Assembly (NCBI RefSeq): GCF_021295315.1
Contig: NZ_JAIMJA010000009.1
Coordinates: forward strand, 62,001-126,000
Direction of reading: 5' to 3'
Length of the DNA: 64,000 nt
DNA from: Motilimonas cestriensis
Lineage (GTDB): Bacteria; Pseudomonadota; Gammaproteobacteria; Enterobacterales; CBDFNC01
Each line of letters opens with the position of its first letter. Position 1 is the first letter of the stretch. Both the position numbers and the translations under genes were made by a program. This document shows positions 57,038 through 64,000 of the stretch, piece after piece. The notes below the pieces were generated by a model, which was given only the letters and a program-made list of their open reading frames with translations, was not told the origin of the DNA and did no database searches.

Positions 57038-59098
57038 ATGGCGAATCAAGCACGCAAAATTTTAGTTACCTGCGCCTTGCCTTATGCAAACGGCTCAATT
57101 CATTTAGGTCACATGTTAGAGCACATCCAAGCCGATGTGTGGGTTCGTTACCAACGAATGCGTGACAACCAAGTTCACTTTATTTGTGCCGACGATGCCC
57201 ATGGCACGCCAGTGATGCTAAAAGCGCAAGAGCTTGGAATTGAGCCTGAAGCCATGATTGCCCTAGTAAGTGAAGATCATCAACGTGACTTCGCCGGTTT
57301 TAACATCAGCTTTGACAACTATCACAGCACTCATAGTGAAGAAAACCGTGAACTATCTGGCTACATCTATGAGCAGCTTAAAGGCAAAGGCTACATTAGC
57401 AGCCGCACGATTTCTCAGTTATATGATCCCGAGAAAGAAATGTTTTTGCCAGAACGTTTTGTGCGCGGCATTTGCCCTAAATGTAAAGCGCCAGATCAAT
57501 ATGGCGATAACTGTGACTCTTGTGGCGCAACCTACGGCTCTACCGAGCTAATCGACCCCCGCTCGACCGTTTCTGGTGCCACCCCGGTGATGAAAGACAC
57601 CGAGCACTTCTTCTTTGACTTACCACAGTTTACCGACATGCTAAAAGGCTGGGTACGCTCAGACGCGGTACAAGGGGAAGTAGCAAATAAATTAGAAGAA
57701 TGGTTTGAAACCGGCTTAAAACAGTGGGATATCACCCGTGATGCGCCCTACTTTGGTTTTGAGATCCCCGGCGCTGCAGGCAAATTTTTCTACGTTTGGC
57801 TAGATGCACCTATCGGCTACATGGGCTCATTCAAGAATCTATGTGATCGTACTGATGGCCTTAACTTTGATGAGTATTGGAGCGCGAAAAGCGATGCAGA
57901 GCTTTACCACTTCATTGGTAAAGACATCGTTAACTTCCACTGCCTATTCTGGCCAGGCATGCTTGAGGGCGCAGGCTTTCGCAAACCAACCGCTGTTAAC
58001 GTGCATGGTTATGTCACGGTTAATGGCGAGAAAATGTCTAAATCAAAAGGCACTTTCATTAATGCTGCAACCTATCTGAAGCACCTTGAGCCTGAATGCT
58101 TACGCTATTACTACACCGCCAAGCTTTCCAGTCGCGTGGATGATTTAGACTTAAACCTTGATGACTTTGTGCAACGTGTAAACTCAGATGTGGTCAACAA
58201 GCTAGTTAACTTAGCGTCACGTAATGCCGGCTTTGTCAGCAAGAAATTCGATGGCATGTTAGCCGCAGAGTTTGCTGAGCCTGAGTTATACAAGCAGTTT
58301 GCTGATAAAGCAGAAGTGATTGCTAACGCTTACGAAACGCGTGAGTTTAGTAAAGCTATTCGTGAAATTATGACCTTAGCCGATGTCGCTAACCGTTACG
58401 TTGATGAAAAAGCGCCGTGGGTATTAGCCAAGCAAGAAGGCGCAGAAGCGCAAGTGCAAGCTGTATGTTCAGTTGGCATTAACTTATTCCGCATTTTAAT
58501 GGGTTATTTGAAACCGGTTATGCCTGAGCTTGCTGCACGCTCTGAAGGCTTTTTGAATGAAGTGTTAACTTGGGATGGTATTCAAACGCCCCTTACTGCG
58601 CATCAAATCAGCCCATTCAAGGCACTATTCCAACGTGTTGATCCTAAGCAGGTTGAAGCCATGATTGCCGAAGAAAGAGCCAGTTTTGAAGCGGCGAATG
58701 AAGCCAAAGCCGCGGCGGCTAAAAAAGCACAACAAGCTGCGCAGTCTGAACTAGACAAAGAGCCAATAGCAGAAGAAATCAGCTTTGATGATTTTGCTAA
58801 AGTCGACTTGCGTGTTGCGCGCATCGTTAAAGCTGAAAGTCTAAAAGAAGCGAAAAAACTGCTTAAACTTACCTTAGATTTAGGGGGTGAGACACGCCAA
58901 GTATTTGCCGGCATTAAATCCGCTTACGAGCCAGAGCAGTTAGAAGGCAAGCTGACGGTGATGGTGGCAAACTTAGCACCACGTAAAATGAAATTTGGTG
59001 TTTCTGAAGGCATGGTACTAGCAGCAGGCCCTGGCGGAGAAGAAATCTACATTCTTAGCCCAGATGACGGTGCTCAACCGGGCATGCGCATCATGTAA
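57038..59098 (+). CDS. metG: Methionyl-tRNA synthetase
   Basis: This 686-residue class I synthetase has HLGH at 22-25 (HIGH motif), the zinc knuckle CPKC...CDSC around 146-162, and KMSKS at 332-336. A C-terminal tRNA-binding (EMAP-like) domain begins near residue 580 ([14 protein letters not shown]) and serves as dimerisation and tRNA-binding unit. A Lys/Ala-rich linker (about 550-565) joins the parts. It diverges from mrp. Confidence 0.98.
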   Translation: MANQARKILVTCALPYANGSIHLGHMLEHIQADVWVRYQRMRDNQVHFICADDAHGTPVMLKAQELGIEPEAMIALVSEDHQRDFAGFNISFDNYHSTHSEENRELSGYIYEQLKGKGYISSRTISQLYDPEKEMFLPERFVRGICPKCKAPDQYGDNCDSCGATYGSTELIDPRSTVSGATPVMKDTEHFFFDLPQFTDMLKGWVRSDAVQGEVANKLEEWFETGLKQWDITRDAPYFGFEIPGAAGKFFYVWLDAPIGYMGSFKNLCDRTDGLNFDEYWSAKSDAELYHFIGKDIVNFHCLFWPGMLEGAGFRKPTAVNVHGYVTVNGEKMSKSKGTFINAATYLKHLEPECLRYYYTAKLSSRVDDLDLNLDDFVQRVNSDVVNKLVNLASRNAGFVSKKFDGMLAAEFAEPELYKQFADKAEVIANAYETREFSKAIREIMTLADVANRYVDEKAPWVLAKQEGAEAQVQAVCSVGINLFRILMGYLKPVMPELAARSEGFLNEVLTWDGIQTPLTAHQISPFKALFQRVDPKQVEAMIAEERASFEAANEAKAAAAKKAQQAAQSELDKEPIAEEISFDDFAKVDLRVARIVKAESLKEAKKLLKLTLDLGGETRQVFAGIKSAYEPEQLEGKLTVMVANLAPRKMKFGVSEGMVLAAGPGGEEIYILSPDDGAQPGMRIM

Positions 59099-59131
59099 AA
59101 AATAAGGCTTAGTTACTTATACTAAACCAAT

Positions 59132-59160
59132 AAAAGCCAGCGTATGATCGCTGGCTTTTT
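59132..59160. terminator. Bidirectional terminator between metG and acylphosphatase
   Basis: AAAAGCCAGCG (59132-59142) pairs with CGCTGGCTTTTT (59149-59160). A on one side and T on the other allow use by both convergent genes. The acylphosphatase stop codon starts within the right arm. Confidence 0.92.
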
Positions 59161-59431
59161 AACTTGAGGTAAAAGAAATAAGGTGTTTAACCGGAATTTC
59201 TTTGGCCACTAAATGCTCAACCATGGCGGTTTTAGGGCCATGCTCTAAAAATGCCAAAAAGTTTTTAATCGCTTCAGGCTCACCAAATGCTTCAATATCA
59301 ACCTCACCAGATTCCAAATTCCGTACATGCCCAACAATGCCTAAACGCTCTGCTTCACGGACAGTAAAAAAACGAAAGCCAACCTCTTGCACCGTACCTG
59401 ATACCACCACATGGACACCAATTTTAGACAT
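59159..59431 (-). CDS. yccX: Acylphosphatase
   Basis: This 90-residue enzyme hydrolyses acyl phosphates. It contains the conserved VQEVGFRFF (catalytic Arg) and HVRNLESGEVDIEAFG (catalytic Asn), plus the typical length. AGGAG precedes the ATG. It is divergent from rlmI, the same neighbourhood as yccX and yccW in E. coli. Confidence 0.95.
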   Translation of the reverse strand: MSKIGVHVVVSGTVQEVGFRFFTVREAERLGIVGHVRNLESGEVDIEAFGEPEAIKNFLAFLEHGPKTAMVEHLVAKEIPVKHLISFTSS

Positions 59432-59569
59432 ATCACTCCTCCTGTTTTACTTAGTTTATGCAATTAAGGAACATTTTTCCTGCACCTTGGCCACAGTTTA
59501 TTGCTCTTTTGCCTATTAAAAATGCCTGCCAAGTCGTAGAATTGGGCAAATTTTTTCAAGGCCCCAACT

Positions 59570-60763
59570 ATGTCCCTTACTGTTACCCTTGCCAAAGGCA
59601 AAGAAAAATCGTTATTGCGCCGTCACCCATGGATTTTCTCTGGCGCGATTAAATCTACCCAAGGAAAAGCCCTGTCAGGTGAAACTGTAGACATAGTTGA
59701 TGCCCATGGCAACTGGCTAGCAAAAGCAGCTTGGTCTGATAGCTCACAAATTCGCGCAAGGGTGTGGAGTTTTGATCAAAATGAGTCCATCGACTTAGCT
59801 TTTTTCACCAACAAAATCAAACAAGCACAAACATTACGCGATGATTTGATTGCCGAAAAAGGCCTCACTGGCTACCGCCTCATTGCGGGAGAAGCGGATG
59901 GTTTGCCCGGCATTACTATCGATCGCTATAACGCTGTCATGGTTTGCCAACTGCTGTCGGCCGGCGCTGAATTTCAAAAACCAGCAATAGTGGGTGCTTT
60001 GCAAGCGCTTTATCCAGACTGCGCCGTCTATGAGCGCTCAGACGTAGCGGTGAGAAAAAAAGAAGGCTTAGCCCTGACTCAAGGCTTACTCGCTGGCACT
60101 ATGCCCGAAGGTGATATTATCATCAGCGAGAATAATGGCGTTAAAATCAAGGTGGATATTGTTAATGGTCATAAAACGGGTTTTTACTTAGATCAACGGG
60201 ATAATCGCGCCATCGCAGCAAAATACGTCAAAGACAAAACCGTACTCAATTGCTTCTGTTACACCGGCACCTTTGGTGTTTATGCATTAAAAGGCGGTGC
60301 TAAACACGTGCAAAACGTCGATGTCTCCGATCTTGCGCTGGCTACCGCCAAAGAAAATGCCCAGCTTAATCAGCTGGATTTATCAAAAGCCGAATTTATT
60401 AATGAAGACGTATTTTCTCTGCTGCGTCGTTATCGTAATGAAGGTCGGACCTTCGATACCATTATTCTCGATCCGCCGAAGTTCGCCGAAAACAAATCAC
60501 AAGTAGTTAAAGCGTGCCGGGGTTACAAAGACATTAATATGATCGCCATGCAACTGCTCAACGCAGGGGGTACATTACTGACGTTTTCGTGCTCTGGCTT
60601 GATCTCGGGTGAACTGTTTCAAAAGGTAGTGGCAGATGCTGCAGTGGACGCAGGAAAAGATGCCTACATTATAGAGCGAATGTCACAAGCAGGCGACCAT
60701 CCCGTCAAAACGAATTATCCTGAAGGCTTTTATTTAAAAGGCCTAGTCGTTAAAGTTTACTAG
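59570..60763 (+). CDS. rlmI: 23S rRNA m5C1962 methyltransferase RlmI
   Basis: This 397-residue protein has an N-terminal PUA domain ([12 protein letters not shown]), a middle EEHEE-like domain, and a SAM methyltransferase core ([32 protein letters not shown]). This matches RlmI (YccW), which methylates C1962. The ATG at 59570 is used. A perfect hairpin follows 7 bp after the stop. Confidence 0.95.
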   Translation: MSLTVTLAKGKEKSLLRRHPWIFSGAIKSTQGKALSGETVDIVDAHGNWLAKAAWSDSSQIRARVWSFDQNESIDLAFFTNKIKQAQTLRDDLIAEKGLTGYRLIAGEADGLPGITIDRYNAVMVCQLLSAGAEFQKPAIVGALQALYPDCAVYERSDVAVRKKEGLALTQGLLAGTMPEGDIIISENNGVKIKVDIVNGHKTGFYLDQRDNRAIAAKYVKDKTVLNCFCYTGTFGVYALKGGAKHVQNVDVSDLALATAKENAQLNQLDLSKAEFINEDVFSLLRRYRNEGRTFDTIILDPPKFAENKSQVVKACRGYKDINMIAMQLLNAGGTLLTFSCSGLISGELFQKVVADAAVDAGKDAYIIERMSQAGDHPVKTNYPEGFYLKGLVVKVY

Positions 60764-60770
60764 CTTGCTT

Positions 60771-60806
60771 AACAGTCAACACTACCTCGTGGGAGTGTTG
60801 ACTGTT
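60771..60806 (+). terminator. Hairpin after rlmI
   Basis: AACAGTCAACACT (60771-60783) pairs perfectly with AGTGTTGACTGTT (60794-60806). The stem is long, but no T tract follows, so it may terminate or only protect the rlmI transcript. Confidence 0.6.
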
Positions 60807-60904
60807 ACCAACTTGAAGATTATAGCAACAGCACAAGGCATCATCACCAAATCGTGCTTAAACGGACAACATGGCTATCCACTTAACAAAGGATGATTAG
60901 TTTA

Positions 60905-61552
60905 ATGCTAGATAAATATGCGCTAAAGCTCGTTAACCCCATCACTAAGTGGAGCGCTAGCCAGCTGGATAAAGCAGGATTAAGCGCGAATCAAGTCTCT
61001 TTAATCGGATTTATACTCGGCTTAATTGCGGTTCCCTTACTAGCATTTCAGTATTACCTAATCGCTTTGTTTTTTATCGCCTTAAACCGTATTGCCGACG
61101 GCTTAGATGGCGCACTGGCAAGGCGTCACGGCGCAACCAGTGCAGGCGCTTTCTTAGACATCAGCTGCGATTTTATCTTTTACTCAGCAGTTGTGTTGGG
61201 GTTTGCTCTTGCCAGCCCAAGCGAAAACAGTATTGCAGCGACAACGCTGATCCTCAGTTTTATGGCCACTGGGGCAACGTTTTTAGGCTTTGCCATTTTT
61301 GCGCAAAAACATCAGTTAGCTAATATTACATACCCCAATAAAGGCTTTTATTACATCGGTGGCATCACTGAAGGCACTGAGACTATTTTACTGTTTGTAG
61401 TTTGCTGCTTACTGCCACAGCATTTCGCTGCTATTGCCTATAGTTTCGCCGCTCTTTGCTTTATCACCGCAGCTATTCGTCTCTATAGCGGTTTTGATAC
61501 GTTACAGAAACTCGAGCACGCTATTGCGATTAAAAAACCGCCCACTTCCTAG
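60905..61552 (+). CDS. CDP-alcohol phosphatidyltransferase family protein
   Basis: This 215-residue membrane enzyme has the family motif DGLDGALARR...GAFLDISCD (DGxxAR, then G, D and D at the expected spacing), and about six hydrophobic helices. It should swap CMP on a CDP-alcohol for another alcohol; the substrate is not known. The ATG at 60905 is preferred because AAAGGA lies 11 bases before it; the ATG at 60893 would sit right on that site. Confidence 0.88.
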   Translation: MLDKYALKLVNPITKWSASQLDKAGLSANQVSLIGFILGLIAVPLLAFQYYLIALFFIALNRIADGLDGALARRHGATSAGAFLDISCDFIFYSAVVLGFALASPSENSIAATTLILSFMATGATFLGFAIFAQKHQLANITYPNKGFYYIGGITEGTETILLFVVCCLLPQHFAAIAYSFAALCFITAAIRLYSGFDTLQKLEHAIAIKKPPTS

Positions 61553-61781
61553 CTGCTCAACCATTTATTTCGCAGGCTTCGTTAGCTAGCTCACAGTTGT
61601 GATGAGAAAAACGGTGACAGTTAACGCTTTATCCAACATAAAATTGATTTCAATCCATGTCGGATTTAATCTTTGTGTTATGCGCCCACGCGAATAATAA
61701 GAAAAAGAGTGGAGCTCGTTAGTTTGGTTAATGCACTGTTGTTAGTCAGTCAAGAGTTAAAGCGCCATCTACACCGCAAAT

Positions 61782-61836
61782 TGCAACGTTCATTTTATTG
61801 GTACCTTACGCCAATAAAATAGCGTTGCATTTTTTT
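61782..61836 (+). terminator. Strong intrinsic terminator, unknown transcript
   Basis: TGCAACG (61782-61788) and ATTTTATTGG (61792-61801) pair with CCAATAAAAT (61811-61820) and CGTTGCA (61823-61829), and seven T follow (61830-61836). It lies 229 bp beyond the nearest upstream stop codon, which is far for that gene. Confidence 0.85.
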
Positions 61837-61906
61837 ATCCCGCGTTTTCTTTCAATTAGCTGTCAACATCATAGGTTGATTGGGGATAAACAACTGTGCA
61901 AAATTG

Positions 61907-61939
61907 TAAAAAGCCCACAGTGTAAACACCATGGGCTTT
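61907..61939 (-). terminator. Terminator of the acyl-ACP synthetase gene
   Basis: On the minus strand AAAGCCCA (61939-61932) pairs with TGGGCTTT (61917-61910) and T continues to 61907. It lies 32 bp after the stop codon at 61972. Confidence 0.8.
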
Positions 61940-61971
61940 ATTAACTCAATCTTTGAAGCACTCCCGGAGGA

Positions 61972-64000
61972 TTAGTTTGCCATTGCTAAGGCCTTAGCTT
62001 GGCTAAAGTCGGTTTTTCCTGAGCCCAGTTTTGGCACTTGTTCAACCGCAATCCAACTGGATGGGATCATCAGCGGGTTGATACCCGCCTCTAGCATCGC
62101 CTTTCGAACCTGATCAGTAGCGAGTTCACCTTCATACAGTAAGACAATTTTCTCGCCCTTTTTCTCATCACTCAATGCGACTGCAACAATTTGCTGATCG
62201 GGCGCCAAATGGACAGCAACGGCTTGCTCAAGGGCGCCTAAGCTCACCATTTCACCGCCTAGTTTCGCAAAACGTGAATACCTGTCGATGATGGTTAAGA
62301 AGCCATCTTTGTCGATTTGCCCTTTATCTCCCGTCACATACCAGCGAGCACCATCGATTTCTTTGATAACCTCAGCGGTTTTATCCGGATTGTTAAGATA
62401 GCCTTGCATCACTTGTGCACCGCCTATCAAAATCATTCCGGCCTCCCCGGTCGGCAACTCGGTATAATCGTTCGGGTCAACCACTTTAAAACTGGTACCC
62501 GGTAACGGCATGCCAACAGTGCCAACTTTGCCACCTATTTGCACTTGCCACCACTGGGTATCCAATTGATCCGGTAAGTTCACACTGGCCACAGGGGTTG
62601 TTTCGGTAGTGCCGTAACCTTCTAAAATAGGGCGATTAAACTTAAGCTCAAAACTTTGCCTAACCTCAGGGTTAAGGCGCTCTGCGCCCGCCACCACTAA
62701 GCGTAATGAACTAAACATTAACGGATGAAGCTTCTTACTCTTACTGTAGATACGCAAGAATGTAGAAGTGCCACACATAATAGTCGCATTATGTTTCGCC
62801 ACGGCCTTTCCGATGCCAAGGGCATCCGTTGGGTCGCTATGACACACCATCGGCAAGCCTTCAACCAACGGCATAAATTGTGTCACCGTCAAACCAAAGG
62901 CATGGAATAACGGCAATGACGCCATTACCACATCGCTTTCTTGGGTGTTAAGCACATCTGAAATCTGTTTAAGATTCGCCATAATGTTCTTATGGCTCAG
63001 CATCACGCCTTTGGGTGTGCCTTCACTGCCACTTGAAAACAATATGGCCGCCGTCGCATCAGATTTGACACTTTTACAATACAGCAACCGCAGCAACCAA
63101 GCCGGGAACAAACGCACAGACAATAAGGTCAACGCTTTTTCACGAACACTGATCCCTTGATTAAGCTCTTCAAGGTAAATCACATCTTTGCCTTCCAGCA
63201 CAGGGGCTAAATCAATGCCACGTTTTTCCAGCTGCTTCAAAAAACGTTTCGCAGTGTAAACCGTGCTTACGCTTGCTTGAGCAAGGCCCGCCATTAACGC
63301 GTCACTACTGGCGGTGTAGTTTAAGTTAACTAAGGTTTTACCGCGCAATAAGGCCGCCATATTTGCCAGCACGCCACCGACACTGGTAGGCATTAAAATA
63401 CCCACGTTTTGACCAACAATTTGTTTCTTCATTCGCCGCGACATACAAATGGCCCCGGTTAACGCTTTGTATGCCGACACATCACCACTGATGCTGTCGG
63501 TTAATGAAGTATTATTTTTGACTCGTTTCACGCTACTGACCCAAGCGCTAGCAATGCTGGGTAAGGTTTCAACGTGGCTTTGCCAAGAATGCACCGATAA
63601 ATCAAACACGCGACGTTTAAGCACATCAACCGGCGTGTCTTTGCCTAATGCCGGACCAAACGCCACAATTAAATCACGCGACATACCTTGGGCACTGGTG
63701 CGCTTTAATCGCTCAGACGAACGGCTGAATTGACTGCCCCAAAGACCACGCAAATAAAATGGCACAATTTTTATTTCAGTTTCACAAGCTTCACAGGCTT
63801 TTTCGTAACCGCGTCTAAACTCGGCTAAGTGGCCAGTACGACTAATGGTTCCTTCTGGGAATAAAGCCACCGCTTCACCGGCATCAAGGAGTTCAGCAAT
63901 AATTTTTAACGATTTAACACTTGATGCGCCTGATTCAATGGGCACACACCCGACTAAATCGAAAAACCATTTTAAATACCAGCGCTGGTAAATCGCTTTA
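61972..64000 (-). CDS. Acyltransferase/acyl-ACP synthetase fusion (Aas-like), partial
   Basis: The frame stays open to the right edge, giving about 676 visible residues. The first 130 or so belong to a PlsC-like acyltransferase (FPEGTISR and the start of VPFYLRGLWG); its HxxxxD motif would lie off the window. The rest is an AMP-forming ligase with SSGSEGTPKGVMLSH, YGTTETTPVAS and a C-terminal K in GSGKTDF. E. coli Aas has the same two domains and re-acylates lysophospholipids. An N-terminal MFS-type extension occurs in some relatives and cannot be ruled out. A GTG at 63945 is internal, not the start. Confidence 0.88.
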   Translation of the reverse strand, partial: KAIYQRWYLKWFFDLVGCVPIESGASSVKSLKIIAELLDAGEAVALFPEGTISRTGHLAEFRRGYEKACEACETEIKIVPFYLRGLWGSQFSRSSERLKRTSAQGMSRDLIVAFGPALGKDTPVDVLKRRVFDLSVHSWQSHVETLPSIASAWVSSVKRVKNNTSLTDSISGDVSAYKALTGAICMSRRMKKQIVGQNVGILMPTSVGGVLANMAALLRGKTLVNLNYTASSDALMAGLAQASVSTVYTAKRFLKQLEKRGIDLAPVLEGKDVIYLEELNQGISVREKALTLLSVRLFPAWLLRLLYCKSVKSDATAAILFSSGSEGTPKGVMLSHKNIMANLKQISDVLNTQESDVVMASLPLFHAFGLTVTQFMPLVEGLPMVCHSDPTDALGIGKAVAKHNATIMCGTSTFLRIYSKSKKLHPLMFSSLRLVVAGAERLNPEVRQSFELKFNRPILEGYGTTETTPVASVNLPDQLDTQWWQVQIGGKVGTVGMPLPGTSFKVVDPNDYTELPTGEAGMILIGGAQVMQGYLNNPDKTAEVIKEIDGARWYVTGDKGQIDKDGFLTIIDRYSRFAKLGGEMVSLGALEQAVAVHLAPDQQIVAVALSDEKKGEKIVLLYEGELATDQVRKAMLEAGINPLMIPSSWIAVEQVPKLGSGKTDFSQAKALAMAN

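Larger units (their letters stand above)
61553..61971. other. Intergenic region with two terminators
   Basis: This 419-bp stretch lies between convergent genes. It carries a strong plus-strand terminator at 61782-61836 and a minus-strand terminator for the acyl-ACP synthetase gene near 61907-61939. The 230 bp before the first terminator are not clearly coding: the one small frame near 61602 (31 codons) has no good ribosome binding site. A small RNA is possible. Confidence 0.5.

Noticed and set aside
61602-61697. A 31-codon open frame as a small protein gene
   Set aside because: No convincing ribosome binding site and no recognisable sequence; it may be chance.
1-64000. CRISPR array, tRNA, rRNA, transposase or prophage genes
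   Set aside because: No spaced direct repeats, cloverleaf-like sequence, integrase or phage gene was noticed on either strand by eye; a tRNAscan or CRISPR finder run would be needed for certainty.

Overview
The window looks like chromosome of a marine gammaproteobacterium, most likely from the Alteromonadales (a Colwelliaceae- or Pseudoalteromonadaceae-type organism). The evidence is the uninterrupted gammaproteobacterial order rne-rluC-maf-yceD-rpmF-plsX-fabHDG-acpP-fabF-pabC-mltG-tmk-holB-tatD, a LexA-boxed yebG, letA/letB/rsmF together, and moderately AT-rich DNA. The genus is inference; no rRNA or other marker is present.

Region 1 (1-16300) is an accessory biosynthetic locus. On the minus strand are the first 800 codons of a type I polyketide synthase (KS-AT, running off the left edge) and, upstream of it, an EntD-type phosphopantetheinyl transferase. 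AT-rich non-coding DNA follows. A tight 12-gene plus-strand operon (4556-16299) then encodes an ACP with an internal insertion, an intact ketosynthase, a ketosynthase-like protein that has lost every catalytic residue (chain-length-factor-like), a second intact ketosynthase, three separate double-hotdog dehydratase-like proteins, an alpha/beta hydrolase, a half-length ketoreductase-like protein, a full ketoreductase, a divergent second phosphopantetheinyl transferase and a membrane Lnt-type N-acyltransferase. No enoyl reductase, ammonia lyase or AMP-ligase is present in the operon. The parts suggest a discrete-enzyme (type II) iterative PKS that builds a reduced, dehydrated (polyene-like) acyl chain and hands it to an amine through the Lnt-like enzyme. 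The product is unknown, and this is the best candidate here for an undescribed system.

Region 2 (16300-29830) holds a secreted small protein, a DUF924 protein, a NagD-like HAD phosphatase, a KefB/YbaL-like antiporter, asnB with a hairpin in its leader, a small membrane protein, a REC-GGDEF diguanylate cyclase, yebG with an SOS box, a LetA split into two genes followed by LetB (seven MCE domains), rsmF and a YicG/TRIC-like protein.

Region 3 (29857-45388) is the conserved core block: tatD, holB, tmk, mltG, pabC, the fab cluster, rpmF, yceD, maf, rluC and rne with a long leader.

Region 4 (45448-64000) holds a SulP transporter, yaiI, a MASE1-CHASE hybrid histidine kinase, malic enzyme, a low-molecular-weight tyrosine phosphatase, an AsmA protein, udk, a 263-bp MITE-like element, mrp, metG, acylphosphatase, rlmI, a CDP-alcohol phosphatidyltransferase and, cut by the right edge, an acyltransferase/acyl-ACP synthetase fusion. 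No tRNA, rRNA, CRISPR array, transposase or prophage gene was seen.
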